A DNA stretch of 64,000 nucleotides from Bordetella sp. 02P26C-1 (GCF_009763255.1 NZ_WSJB01000001.1:62001-126000), one strand, 5' to 3'. Counted from the first letter of the stretch, positions 37,525 through 46,712 are shown. Numbers and translations: made by a program. The notes: generated by a model from the sequence alone, not told the origin.

Positions 37525-38522
37525 CAGTGGCTCCAGTGGGGCAGCGTGCCGCCGAGTTCATCTTCGATGTGGGCTTGCAGGATCTCGTCGAAAGAGCTCT
37601 CCGCGGTAAATCCCAACTCGCGCGCGCGTGTCGCGGTAAAGCCGGGCGCCCAGCCTTGCACCATTTGCGTAATGGCGGCATCGGGCTCGCGACGAATAAG
37701 TGCGACGGCGCGATCGCCCGCTACGCGTTGCAGAGCAGCGATTTGTTCGCCTACGGTGGCGCTCACGCCGGGCATGTTCAGATTGCGGCGAGGTCCCAGG
37801 CGCTGCAGATCCAAGGTGGCGGCATGACGCAAAAAGCCCACGGCGGATCGTGGCGAGGCATGCCAATGGCGCACATCTTCGGGGACGGGCAGTACGGCCT
37901 CCTGACCAATGAGCGGCTCGCGCAGAATGCTGGAGAAAAATCCCGATGCCGCCTTATTCGGTTTGCCAGGGCGCACGCATAGCGTGGGCAGCCTGATGCC
38001 TATCCCGTCGAAAAAGCCGCGTCGTGTGTAGTCCGACAGCAGCAGCTCGCAGATTGCTTTCTGCGTGCCATAGCTGGTCAACGGCGTTTGGTGGAAATCA
38101 TCGGGGATCGGGTAGGGCAGCGGTGCGCCATACACGGCGATAGACGAGGCGAACACCACGCGCGGCCGCCATCCATCTGCCAGCGATGCAGCCCGGATCG
38201 CATCAAACAGATAGCGCGTGCCGTCCAGGTTGATCCGATAGCCCTTGTCGAAATCCAGCTCCGCCTCGCCCGAGACGATGGCGGCCAGATGCACGATGAG
38301 ATCGGGTCTGCTGGAAACGACCTGTGCGGCCACGTCGGGCTGCGACAGATCCGCCGCGCGAGAATCTACCTGCCCACCAAAACCCGCTGGCGGTTGCGGG
38401 GCGATGACGTCCCACAGCGTCAAGCGATCGACAGTGTGATCTCCCAATTGGGGGTGACGCGCCAGCGATTCGGTGAATTTACGTCCGACCATGCCTGCCG
38501 CGCCAATGATGGCGATATGCAT
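37524..38522 (-). CDS. NAD-dependent epimerase/dehydrogenase, DenD (D-erythronate dehydrogenase)-like
   Basis: A 332-residue extended SDR with the Rossmann motif GAAGMVGR at 8-15 and the YGTQK (YxxxK) catalytic pair. The overall sequence resembles DenD of Ralstonia, which oxidises C2 of D-erythronate, and the related uronate dehydrogenase-like group. The other genes of the tetronate route (otnI, otnK, otnC) are not here; instead the next gene downstream encodes an aldonate dehydratase. It may oxidise a sugar acid or sugar feeding the dehydratase. It is the first gene of the minus-strand half of the island. Confidence 0.8.
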   Translation of the reverse strand: MHIAIIGAAGMVGRKFTESLARHPQLGDHTVDRLTLWDVIAPQPPAGFGGQVDSRAADLSQPDVAAQVVSSRPDLIVHLAAIVSGEAELDFDKGYRINLDGTRYLFDAIRAASLADGWRPRVVFASSIAVYGAPLPYPIPDDFHQTPLTSYGTQKAICELLLSDYTRRGFFDGIGIRLPTLCVRPGKPNKAASGFFSSILREPLIGQEAVLPVPEDVRHWHASPRSAVGFLRHAATLDLQRLGPRRNLNMPGVSATVGEQIAALQRVAGDRAVALIRREPDAAITQMVQGWAPGFTATRARELGFTAESSFDEILQAHIEDELGGTLPHWSH

Positions 38523-38693
38523 TTTGTCTCCTTCGGTCCCGTGGGCCGTTCTTGTCCACCGTCGGCATCCTAGGGTTGTTCTCTAGTAGGCACGCGGCGC
38601 GCTTTTGAGTAATCTGTTGTCCAATTATAGGGTTGTCTGACAGGCTGACTACTGGTGAAAACCTGCACCCGACCCAGATAACGGAGACAAAAC
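38523..38693. promoter_or_regulatory. Divergent control region of the sugar-acid island
   Basis: This 171-base gap separates the denD-like and FAD dehydrogenase genes and must hold both promoters. It has an AT-rich patch CCAATTATAG (38621-38630), and next to it TTGTCTGACAGG (38633-38644), an imperfect palindrome similar in style to operators of FadR/PdhR-type GntR proteins. The island encodes such a regulator at 40179, so this is its likeliest binding site. Confidence 0.45.
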
Positions 38694-40166
38694 ATGACCT
38701 CGCCGGATGCGGCACGTCTATCGGAATTGCAATCCGCGTTAGTGCGCGCGCTTGGCCCCAATTCGGTGATTACCGATGCGGCGGAGCGTGCTAACTACTG
38801 CCGCGATTGGCATGGCGATGTCACCATGGACGCGGTGGCGATCCTGCGGCCGGATTGCACCGAAGCGGTCTCGCGCGCAGTGCAAACCTGTGCCCGGCTC
38901 GGCTTGGCCATTGTGCCGCAGGGTGGCAATACCGGCCTGGTGCTGGGCGCGATTCCCGATGATGCGCACGGGCAGGTCGTATTAAGCCTGTCTCGGATGA
39001 ATCGTGTTCGCCGCATCGATGCGGATGATTTTTCCATGATGGTGGACGCGGGGTGCGTGTTGCAGCATCTGCACGAAGCCGCCGACGCGGCGGACATGTT
39101 CCTCGGACTGTCGTTGGGTGCCAAGGGCAGCTGTCAGATAGGCGGCAATATCAGCACAAACGCCGGGGGCATCAACGTGCTGCGCTATGGCATGGCGCGC
39201 GATCAGGTGCTGGGTCTGGAGGTCGTGTTGCCCGACGGTAGCGTGCTGGATGCGCTGGGTACCTTGCGCAAGGACAATCGCGGCCTGGACGTTAAACAAC
39301 TGTTCATCGGCGCCGAGGGCATCTTGGGCGTGGTGACCGGTGTCGCGTTGAAGCTCTATCCGCGCCCGACCCAAGTGGAAACGGCGCTAGTAGGCGTGGA
39401 CTCGTTGCAAGCCGCCATTGAACTGTACCGGCGTGCGCGTCGGGATTGCTGCGATCTGATGACCGCGTTCGAATTCATGCCGCCTGCCGCATTCACCTTG
39501 GCGCGCGAGGCCATGCCTAGCCTGACCTCGCCGATTGCGATGGATCATCCTGGCTATGTGTTGGTGGAGCTCTCGGGATCGGGGCTGGTCGATATTCGCG
39601 ATCTGTTGGATCGATTTCTGGAAGGGGTCATGGTGGATGGCCTCGTGCGCGACGGGGTGGTCGCCGCCTCGCGTGCGCAGGCCGACCATATCTGGAAGTT
39701 TCGAGAGGTGATGATCGAGGGCCAAGCCTTGCGCGGGCTGCATCTTCGTACCGATGTATCGGTGTCGTTGTCGCAGCTTGCGACCTTCGTGGAGCGGGCC
39801 GAATCGGCATTGCGATCCGCATTCCCTGACTGCATGACCGTGACGTATGGCCATGTAGGCGATGGCAATGTGCATATCAACGTGCTGCCACCGGCCGGCA
39901 TGGACGTGGCATCGCGCAGCCAGGTGATCCACGAGGCGAAAGACTGCATCAACGCCGTGGTCGATGCGTTCCAGGGCAGCATCAGTGCCGAGCACGGCAT
40001 AGGTCGCTTAAAGCGCGCGGAATTCGAGGCCCGCATCAGCATGCCACGCCGCCAATTGCTGAGCGCGATCAAAAGGGCTATCGATCCCGATGGTCTGCTT
40101 AATCCGAATTGTCAGCTAGATCAGGAAGCTGGACAGGCCGCGCGTGCCGCGATGTCCACGTCCTGA
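38694..40166 (+). CDS. FAD-linked D-2-hydroxyacid dehydrogenase (GlcD/D2HGDH family)
   Basis: A 490-residue flavoprotein with an N-terminal PCMH-type FAD domain (PQGGNTGLVLGAIP, about 82-95; GGNISTNAGGINVLRYG) and a C-terminal FAD-oxidase domain with GHVGDGNVHINVLPP and SAEHGIGRLKR, the metal/substrate-binding segments. The family oxidises D-lactate, D-2-hydroxyglutarate, glycolate and longer D-2-hydroxy acids. Here it opens the plus-strand operon of the island and may oxidise an aldonate or a side product such as glycolate or D-2-hydroxyglutarate. Confidence 0.88.
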   Translation: MTSPDAARLSELQSALVRALGPNSVITDAAERANYCRDWHGDVTMDAVAILRPDCTEAVSRAVQTCARLGLAIVPQGGNTGLVLGAIPDDAHGQVVLSLSRMNRVRRIDADDFSMMVDAGCVLQHLHEAADAADMFLGLSLGAKGSCQIGGNISTNAGGINVLRYGMARDQVLGLEVVLPDGSVLDALGTLRKDNRGLDVKQLFIGAEGILGVVTGVALKLYPRPTQVETALVGVDSLQAAIELYRRARRDCCDLMTAFEFMPPAAFTLAREAMPSLTSPIAMDHPGYVLVELSGSGLVDIRDLLDRFLEGVMVDGLVRDGVVAASRAQADHIWKFREVMIEGQALRGLHLRTDVSVSLSQLATFVERAESALRSAFPDCMTVTYGHVGDGNVHINVLPPAGMDVASRSQVIHEAKDCINAVVDAFQGSISAEHGIGRLKRAEFEARISMPRRQLLSAIKRAIDPDGLLNPNCQLDQEAGQAARAAMSTS

Positions 40167-40178
40167 CGCCAAAATAAG

Positions 40179-40904
40179 ATGGTCAACTTCGCTCAAATTC
40201 AACGGCTCGAACATCTGCCGGCCAAAATCGCCGCCGCGATTGAACAAGAGATCGCGGCTGGACGCTTGAAAGCCGGCGACAAGTTGCCTACCGAGCATGC
40301 GCTCGCGCGAACCTTCGGCGTCAGCCGCTCCGTCGTGCGAGAAGCGATCGCGCAATTGCGCAATGAAGGCCTAATCGACACGCGTCAGGGCGTGGGCGCG
40401 TTCGTGTTGGACCTGCAACGCCGTCACGTGATACGCATCGACAGCAATGAGTTGGCCAATCGCGAAAGTTTCCGCAGTCTGTTTCAACTGCGTGTGCCTT
40501 TGGAGGTCGAAGCCGCGGGCCTCGCCGCTTTGCACCACACCGCCGAGGATTTGGAACGACTGGACCAAGCATTGGAAATCATGCGTGGAATGGAAACGCG
40601 GTGGACGGCCGAGGGCGTGGAGGCCGATCTGGAGTTTCACTGCGCATTAGCCGATGGGACGCAGAACGCCTACTACTCGATGTTTGTGGGTTTTATCGGC
40701 GACAAAATCACCAACACCATCGCGGTCGCGCGTGCGCGCGCCGAACTCGAACAAATCGTGCAGATCACCTTGGCCGAGCATACCGCCGTGCGCGATGCCG
40801 TCGCCGCGCGTGATGTGCTGGGCGCGCGAGCGGCCATGCACGCGCACATCATGGGCGCGGCATCGCGTCTGGATCTGCAATTGGATATGCCATTAAGGAG
40901 CTAA
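40179..40904 (+). CDS. FadR-subfamily GntR transcriptional regulator
   Basis: A 241-residue regulator with an N-terminal winged helix (KLPTEHALARTFGVSRSVVR; recognition helix around residues 45-60) and a C-terminal all-helical FCD domain (about 95-230) that in this family binds a carboxylate with a metal held by Asp/His residues. It lies inside the sugar-acid operon, 12 bases after the FAD dehydrogenase gene and 2 bases before the XylX-like gene, so it is the expected local repressor responding to a sugar acid or its keto-deoxy product. Confidence 0.93.
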   Translation: MVNFAQIQRLEHLPAKIAAAIEQEIAAGRLKAGDKLPTEHALARTFGVSRSVVREAIAQLRNEGLIDTRQGVGAFVLDLQRRHVIRIDSNELANRESFRSLFQLRVPLEVEAAGLAALHHTAEDLERLDQALEIMRGMETRWTAEGVEADLEFHCALADGTQNAYYSMFVGFIGDKITNTIAVARARAELEQIVQITLAEHTAVRDAVAARDVLGARAAMHAHIMGAASRLDLQLDMPLRS

Positions 40905-40906
40905 GC

Positions 40907-42124
40907 ATGAGTGCCACTACGTCAGACGTTACCCGCCAACGCGCTGCCGCTAAAGCAGAACGGGCGCAGTTGCGCGCGACCGATATTCTGCCCACCTCTG
41001 TCAAACAGGCCCGTCTGGTGGGTCGCGTTTGGTTGAACGCCGCGGACGGACCATGCCCGGTGTTTCTCCACCAAGACAAGCTGCATGACGCGAGCCGTAT
41101 CGCCGCCACCGTTTCGGAATTGCTGGAGCGTGATGACCTTATCGCCCAGTTCGATCGATGCACTGAGCTGCCGGTGCTGGGCACCGTACAAGACTTTCTG
41201 GACGGGTCCTCTGGCGAGTTGCTGGCTCCCATTGACCTGCAGGCCGTGAAAGCCGCCGGCGTGACCTTTGCCGACAGTATGCTGGAGCGCGTGATCGAGG
41301 AGCAAGCCCGTGGCGACGCCGCCCAGGCGCAAGCCATCCGCGAGCGGCTCGCGCCGATCCTGGGTGACAACTTGCGCGGCATTGTGGCGGGATCCGAACA
41401 GGCAGCAAAGGTCAAAGCTTTGCTGCAGGACATGCAGTGCTGGTCGCAGTATCTGGAAGTCGGTATCGGTCCCGATGCCGAGATCTTCACCAAAGCCCAG
41501 CCGATGTCATCGGTGGGCTGCGCGGCGACGATCGGTTTGCATCCCAAATCGCATTGGAATAACCCGGAGCCCGAGGTCGTGTTGGCGATTGCGTCGGACG
41601 GTCGCATCGTGGGCGCGACGCTGGGCAATGATGTCAATCTACGCGATTTCGAAGGTCGCTCCGCGCTGTTGTTGAGCAAGGCCAAGGACAACAATGCCTC
41701 GTGCGCGATCGGGCCTTTTATTCGCCTCTTGGATGACCACTTCACGCTCGATGCAGTCGGCAATCTCGAAGTCTCGCTCGATGTGCGCGGGCAGGACGGA
41801 TTTCATATGGATGGCATGAGTGCGATGTCTGCCATCAGCAGGTCGCCGCGTGATTTGACCGATCAGTTGTTGAACTCTTGTCATCAATACCCGGATGGCG
41901 CGGTGCTGTTCCTGGGCACCATGTTCGCGCCGACGCAAGACAGATATGGTCCGGGGCAAGGATTCACGCATGCGGTCGGTGATCGCGTGCGGATAGCTGC
42001 GCCTGAATTGGGGGCTCTGATCAATTGGGTTGATACCTCGGATGCTTGCCAACCCTGGACGTTTGGCGTGCGCGCATTGATGGAGAACCTCGCCCGGCGC
42101 AGCATGCTGGGAGCGCGCGCGTAA
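40907..42124 (+). CDS. FAH-superfamily 2-keto-3-deoxy acid dehydratase, XylX-like
   Basis: A 405-residue member of the fumarylacetoacetate hydrolase superfamily. Long stretches (KAAGVTFADSMLERVIEEQA, EVGIGPDAEIFTKAQPMSS, SHWNNPEPEVVL, GNDVNLRDFEGRSALLLSKA) closely match, from memory, Caulobacter XylX, which dehydrates 2-keto-3-deoxy-D-xylonate to 2-oxoglutarate semialdehyde; the metal-binding Glu residues lie in NPEPEV. It should take the product of the XylD-like enzyme. The 2-oxoglutarate semialdehyde dehydrogenase needed next is not in this window. Ribosome site AAGGAG at 40895-40900 fixes the start. Confidence 0.87.
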   Translation: MSATTSDVTRQRAAAKAERAQLRATDILPTSVKQARLVGRVWLNAADGPCPVFLHQDKLHDASRIAATVSELLERDDLIAQFDRCTELPVLGTVQDFLDGSSGELLAPIDLQAVKAAGVTFADSMLERVIEEQARGDAAQAQAIRERLAPILGDNLRGIVAGSEQAAKVKALLQDMQCWSQYLEVGIGPDAEIFTKAQPMSSVGCAATIGLHPKSHWNNPEPEVVLAIASDGRIVGATLGNDVNLRDFEGRSALLLSKAKDNNASCAIGPFIRLLDDHFTLDAVGNLEVSLDVRGQDGFHMDGMSAMSAISRSPRDLTDQLLNSCHQYPDGAVLFLGTMFAPTQDRYGPGQGFTHAVGDRVRIAAPELGALINWVDTSDACQPWTFGVRALMENLARRSMLGARA

Positions 42125-42226
42125 CGCGAGCAGCCAACGTGCGCCGACGCGCGCATGTCCGGGCTTGAAACGAATAATGCATCGCTCATGCTCCACCGGG
42201 TGTCGGGCGATCATCGAGGAGACAGA

Positions 42227-42751
42227 ATGCAGAAAGTCATTGAGCTGTTCTATAAGTTCTTAGGCGTAATCATGGTGCTGCTTTTGGCAGCCATGGTAGC
42301 CATGGTATTTAGCAATGTGGTGCTGCGCTATGGATTCAATTCCGGGCTGTTGGTGTCCGAGGAATTGTCGCGGTATTGCTTTGTCTGGCTAACTTTTGTC
42401 GGCGCGGTGCTGACCTTTCATGAACACTCGCACATGGGCATCGAAAGCCTGGTGCAGCGGTTCGGCCGACGCGGGCGCATGCTCTGCATGGCGGTGAGCA
42501 ACATCATCATCATGGGCTGCTCTGGCGTTTTTTTCTGGGGAGCGGTCACCCAGTTCGATATCAACGCGACCATGTTCGCGCCGGTCACCGGCTTGTCATT
42601 GGCATGGGTGTATGGCATCGGGCTATTTACCGGCGCGGCGTGCTTCATTATCGCTGCAATACGGTTGATTCAGGTTTTGACCGGTACAGTAAGCGATGAA
42701 GAGATCGCCCGGTTCGCGGGCGAAGACGGCCCTGTCGCGGAGGTCGTCTGA
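42227..42751 (+). CDS. dctQ: TRAP transporter small membrane subunit DctQ
   Basis: A 174-residue four-helix membrane protein of the DctQ family, with the typical SEELSRYCFVWLTFVGAVLTF segment. The ATG at 42227 follows GAGGAGA; an earlier in-frame start at 42155 adds 24 residues lacking any membrane feature. It partners DctM (its stop overlaps the dctM start by one base) and the periplasmic DctP. The transporter lies inside the sugar-acid island, so it probably imports an aldonate or related acid rather than a C4-dicarboxylate. Confidence 0.9.
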   Translation: MQKVIELFYKFLGVIMVLLLAAMVAMVFSNVVLRYGFNSGLLVSEELSRYCFVWLTFVGAVLTFHEHSHMGIESLVQRFGRRGRMLCMAVSNIIIMGCSGVFFWGAVTQFDINATMFAPVTGLSLAWVYGIGLFTGAACFIIAAIRLIQVLTGTVSDEEIARFAGEDGPVAEVV

Positions 42752-44028
42752 TGATCCTGCTCATTTTTATCTCTTCTTTGCTAGGCGCCATGGCGGTCGG
42801 TGTACCGATTGCATTCGCGCTGGTGTTTTGCGGCATCGCGATGATGTGGAACATGGATATGTTCAACGCGCAGATCGTCGCACAGAACATGGTCACCGGC
42901 GCGGATGCGTTTACGTTGCTGGCGATTCCGTTTTTCTTGCTGGCCGGAGAGTTGATGAATGCGGGCGGCTTGTCGCGCCGTATTATCGATTTCGCGCTGG
43001 CTTGCGTGGGGCATATCAAGGGGGGGTTGGGGATTGTGGCCATTTTGGCCGCCGTCATTATGGCCAGTCTGTCTGGATCGGCAGCCGCAGATACCGCGGC
43101 GCTGGCTTCGATTCTGATTCCCATGATGCGCGAGGCGGGTTATAACGTCCCGCGCTCGGCGGGATTGATGGCTGCCGGAGGCGTGATTGCGCCGGTCATC
43201 CCCCCGTCAATGGCCTTCATCGTGTTTGGTGTGGCGGCGAACGTTTCCATTTCCAAACTGTTCATGGCGGGAATTGCACCGGGCCTGATGATGGGCCTGA
43301 CGCTGATACTCGTGTGGCTCGTGTTGGTGCGTAAGTCAGACGTCAAGCCGCTGCCCAAACAAAGCGCCGCGCAGCGCTTGCGCGCAACCGGTCGTGGCGT
43401 GTGGGCGCTGGGTATGCCCGTTATTATCCTTGGCGGAATCCGCATGGGTGTGGTGACCCCCACGGAGGCCGCCGTGGTGGCTGCGGTCTATGCATGGTTC
43501 GTCGGTATGTTTGTTTATCGCGAACTAAAGCCCGCTGACATATACCCCGTGTTCTTGCGAGCCGCGAAAACGACCTCTGTTGTCATGTTCCTGGTCGCGG
43601 CGGCCATGGTCTCCGCGTGGCTGATCACCGCTGCCGACATCCCTGGCGAGGTCACGAATCTGATCGAACCCCTGATCGACGATCCGAAGCTGTTGATGTT
43701 GGTCATCATGATGTTGTTGATGGTGGTGGGGACCGCGCTGGATTTGACGCCCACCATCTTGATCATGACGCCTGTTCTCATGCCGGTGGTGCAGCTCGCC
43801 GGCATCGATCCGGTGTACTTCGGTGTCATGTTCATCATGAACGCTTGTATTGGCTTGCTGACGCCACCTGTGGGCGTGGTATTGAATGTGGTGAGCGGCG
43901 TGGCGCGCGTGCCATTAGGACGTGTCGTCACGGGCGTGCTGCCGTTCTTGTTCTCCTACATCACCTTGATGTTGTTGTTTGTGATCTTCCCTGAGTTGAT
44001 CACGGTGCCGATGCGTTGGCTTTCGTAG
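42751..44028 (+). CDS. dctM: TRAP transporter large membrane subunit DctM
   Basis: The 425-residue channel-forming subunit, with about 12 hydrophobic segments of the DctM/IT superfamily. Conserved stretches include IPFFLLAGELMNAGGLSRRI, SGSAAADTAAL and PVIPPSMAFIVFG in the first half, and TPPVGVVLNV in the second half. Its start overlaps the dctQ stop (TGATG), giving tight coupling. A 135-base gap with a small hairpin (44105-44120) separates it from dctP, which may allow dctP to be expressed at a different level. Confidence 0.95.
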   Translation: MILLIFISSLLGAMAVGVPIAFALVFCGIAMMWNMDMFNAQIVAQNMVTGADAFTLLAIPFFLLAGELMNAGGLSRRIIDFALACVGHIKGGLGIVAILAAVIMASLSGSAAADTAALASILIPMMREAGYNVPRSAGLMAAGGVIAPVIPPSMAFIVFGVAANVSISKLFMAGIAPGLMMGLTLILVWLVLVRKSDVKPLPKQSAAQRLRATGRGVWALGMPVIILGGIRMGVVTPTEAAVVAAVYAWFVGMFVYRELKPADIYPVFLRAAKTTSVVMFLVAAAMVSAWLITAADIPGEVTNLIEPLIDDPKLLMLVIMMLLMVVGTALDLTPTILIMTPVLMPVVQLAGIDPVYFGVMFIMNACIGLLTPPVGVVLNVVSGVARVPLGRVVTGVLPFLFSYITLMLLFVIFPELITVPMRWLS

Positions 44029-44163
44029 CATCGGTGTTGCATCGCACGCCGGACTGGGACCGGCGGCGAACGCTAGCGAGCATGAGACTCGCCTATTCAT
44101 CCAGTCCCACGTATGTGGGAGGCTGTACATAAACACCATCTGCCGAATCATGAGGAGAGAAGT

Positions 44164-45186
44164 ATGAAAAAGTTTGCACTCGCCGCTATCGCGGCCGCAC
44201 TGGGACTGAGCACCGCGCTATCCGCATCCGCCGCAGGCGATTTCAAGGCACGCAACATTCGTCTATCAAACGGGCTGGCGCAGGATCACCCGGTGGGCGC
44301 GGGCGTGAAAGTCTTCAACCAATGCCTGCAGGATAAATCCGGCGGCAAGATGAAGATCACGGCGTACTGGAGCAGCTCGCTGGGCGATGACTTGCAAGCC
44401 ACGCAAGCGCTGCGTTCGGGCACGCAAGAAGCCGTTATCACCTCATCATCGCCACTGGTCGGCCTGGTGCCCGCGCTCGGCGTATTCGATCTGCCATTCC
44501 TGTTTAGCAACGAGAAAGAAGCCGACGCCGTCATGGACGGCGAGTTCGGTAAGTTCATCAACGAAAAACTCGACGCGGCAGGGGTCATCAATCTCGCGTA
44601 CTGGGAGAATGGCTTTCGCAACTTGAGTAATTCCAAGCATCCCGTTTCCAAATGGGAAGACTTCGGCGATCTGAAGCTGCGTGTCATGCAGAACAATATC
44701 TTTTTGGATACGTTCCGCACGATGGGCGCGAATGCCACGCCGATGGCGTTCGGCGAAATCTTTTCCGCCCTCGAGACGCGCGCCATCGACGGTCAGGAAA
44801 ACCCGTTCGTGACCATCGATACGTCGAAGTTCTTCGAGGTGCAGAAATTCATCTCGGTCACGAATCACGCGTATACGCCGTTCCTGGTGTTATTTTCCAA
44901 GCCGATCTGGAACCGCTATTCCGATGACGAGAAAGCCGCATTGCGCGAATGCGCCATCAAGGGCGGTCAGGAAGAGCGTCGCGTCATCCGCGCCATGAAT
45001 GGCGAATCACTGGCCAAGATCAAGCAGGCCGGTCTACAGGTCAACGAGGTCAGCGCCGAGGAGCAGCAACGCATGCGGGAAAAAGTGCAGCCCGTGTACG
45101 AGAAGCACAAAGCGACCATCGGAGCGGACGTGGTGGAACGCGTGCAGAAAGAGCTCGCGGATCTGCGCGCCAAAGGCAACTCGTGA
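44164..45186 (+). CDS. dctP: TRAP transporter periplasmic solute-binding protein DctP
   Basis: A 340-residue secreted receptor. Residues 1-24 form a signal peptide (MKKFALAAIAAALGL, cleavage near SASAAG). The mature part has the DctP features, including the segment LKLRVMQNNIFLDTFRTMGA, with the Arg that clamps the ligand carboxylate, and EIFSALETRAIDGQENP. The ATG at 44164 follows GAGGAGAGAAGT. The ligand should be a sugar acid given the operon; the conserved Arg supports a carboxylate. Confidence 0.94.
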   Translation: MKKFALAAIAAALGLSTALSASAAGDFKARNIRLSNGLAQDHPVGAGVKVFNQCLQDKSGGKMKITAYWSSSLGDDLQATQALRSGTQEAVITSSSPLVGLVPALGVFDLPFLFSNEKEADAVMDGEFGKFINEKLDAAGVINLAYWENGFRNLSNSKHPVSKWEDFGDLKLRVMQNNIFLDTFRTMGANATPMAFGEIFSALETRAIDGQENPFVTIDTSKFFEVQKFISVTNHAYTPFLVLFSKPIWNRYSDDEKAALRECAIKGGQEERRVIRAMNGESLAKIKQAGLQVNEVSAEEQQRMREKVQPVYEKHKATIGADVVERVQKELADLRAKGNS

Positions 45187-45196
45187 TCGTGCGCCG

Positions 45197-45982
45197 ATGA
45201 CCATGCCTGTCAAGTCCGCATCGGCGCTTTTCGATCTGACCGGCCGCTTGGCGCTGATTACGGGCGCCAGTCGCGGTCTGGGATACGCGCTGGCGCGCGG
45301 CTTGGCGGAGCACGGCGCCACGGTGCTCATGAACGCCCGCGATGCGCAGCGTTTGCATGCAGCGGTAAGCTCTCTGCGAGAGGAAGGCTTATCCGCGCAT
45401 GCGCTGCCTTTCGACGTGACGGATGCCGCGGCGGCAGAAGCGGGGGTCGCCAGGGCGGAATCCGAGTTCGGTGCGATAGACATATTGGTTAATAACGCCG
45501 GTATGCAGCATCGCGGGCCGCTGGAGCAGTTTCCCGTAGAGCAGTGGGATGCGTTGATGCGCACCAACGTCAGCAGTTTGTTCTATGTCGGCAAGCCGGT
45601 GGCGGCGCACATGATCGCGCGAGGTCGTGGCAAGATCATCAACATCGCGTCGGTGCAAAGCGAACTCGCCCGGCCCGGCATCGCGCCGTATACCGCGACC
45701 AAGGGCGCTGTGCGCAATCTCACGCGCGGGATGGCAACGGACTGGGCGCGTTATGGCTTGCAGGTGAATGCCATCGCGCCCGGCTATTTCAATACGGAGC
45801 TGACACGCGCGCTGGTACAAGACAGTGCGTTCACTCAGTGGCTCGCTGCGCGCACACCGGCCGGCCGCTGGGGTGAGCCGCGCGAGCTGGTGGGCGCAGC
45901 GGTGTTTTTGGCGAGCGAAGCGTCGTCATTCGTGAATGGGCATACGCTATATGTCGATGGCGGGATGACGGCCAGCGTGTGA
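45197..45982 (+). CDS. SDR oxidoreductase, gluconate 5-dehydrogenase-like (IdnO/Gno)
   Basis: A 261-residue classical short-chain dehydrogenase: TGASRGLG (residues 22-29) binds NAD(P), NNAG follows, and the catalytic Ser and YTATK (Tyr/Lys) lie near 160-175. The C-terminal half (VNAIAPGYFNTELTRALV, FVNGHTLYVDGGM) closely resembles E. coli IdnO, which reduces 5-ketogluconate to gluconate. I chose the ATG at 45197, 10 bases after dctP; an open frame back to 44999 overlaps dctP. In this island it may convert a keto-aldonate into the aldonate used by the dehydratase. Confidence 0.87.
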   Translation: MTMPVKSASALFDLTGRLALITGASRGLGYALARGLAEHGATVLMNARDAQRLHAAVSSLREEGLSAHALPFDVTDAAAAEAGVARAESEFGAIDILVNNAGMQHRGPLEQFPVEQWDALMRTNVSSLFYVGKPVAAHMIARGRGKIINIASVQSELARPGIAPYTATKGAVRNLTRGMATDWARYGLQVNAIAPGYFNTELTRALVQDSAFTQWLAARTPAGRWGEPRELVGAAVFLASEASSFVNGHTLYVDGGMTASV

Positions 45983-46070
45983 GGGTTCGGGGCAGCGCCC
46001 ACAGCATCTTGGCGCTGCCGGTACGGTGTTACGTCATTCCTCTTGGATGACGCTTTATGCAGAGTTCTTC

Positions 46071-46712
46071 ATGAGCGATTCCTTGCAAACCCGATTGATC
46101 CAGACGCGCGTCGTGCCAGTGCTGCGCTACGGCGATGCCGAGAGCGCCTTGTACGCGGCCGACATTGCTATTCGCGCGGGCTTTGAGTGCATCGAACTGA
46201 CCTGGACGATACCCAACGTCCTGGACGTGTTGCGTAATCTGCGTCAGCAACATGGCGCCTCTGTGCTGCTGGGGGTGGGCACATTGATGGAGGAGGATCA
46301 GGCACAGCGCGCGTTGGATGCGGGCGCGGATTTTCTCGTGTCTCCAGGACTCGCCACCGATTTGGTGGCTCCCGCGCATGAAGCGGGAAAGCTTTGCTTG
46401 CTCGGTGCTTTCACCCCTAGCGAAGTGATGGCCGCTATTCAGGCTCGTGCCGACATCGTCAAGGTCTTCCCCGCCGATACTGGTGGCCCCACGCATCTCG
46501 CGGCGTTACGCGCCGTATTTTCGTCCACGCTATTTTGTCCGACGGGTGGCGTATCCGCACAGAATATGCACGATTACTTCCGCGCGGGGGCAAACGTGGT
46601 GGGCATAGGTTCTTCGCTCTTTGATAAACAGGCCTTTGCCGCGCGCGATACCGATCGCCTGCTCGCAGCTGCCCGCCATACGCTGGAGGCCGCGCATGGC
46701 AAGCCGGCGTGA
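46071..46712 (+). CDS. KDPG/KHG aldolase family protein
   Basis: A 213-residue class I aldolase that splits 2-keto-3-deoxy-6-phosphogluconate to pyruvate and glyceraldehyde 3-phosphate. Glu42 (CIELTWT) is the catalytic acid/base and Lys131 (IVKVFPAD) the Schiff-base lysine; GVGTL at 68-72 is also conserved. The phosphogalactonate version (DgoA) has the same layout, so the sugar isomer is uncertain. The ATG at 46071 is preferred to one at 46026. Its 3' end overlaps the kinase gene by 17 bases. Confidence 0.9.
   Translation: MSDSLQTRLIQTRVVPVLRYGDAESALYAADIAIRAGFECIELTWTIPNVLDVLRNLRQQHGASVLLGVGTLMEEDQAQRALDAGADFLVSPGLATDLVAPAHEAGKLCLLGAFTPSEVMAAIQARADIVKVFPADTGGPTHLAALRAVFSSTLFCPTGGVSAQNMHDYFRAGANVVGIGSSLFDKQAFAARDTDRLLAAARHTLEAAHGKPA

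Noticed and set aside
44105-44120. Terminator between dctM and dctP
   Set aside because: The 6-bp stem is short and has no T tract, and the two genes are functionally linked; at most an attenuating or processing site.
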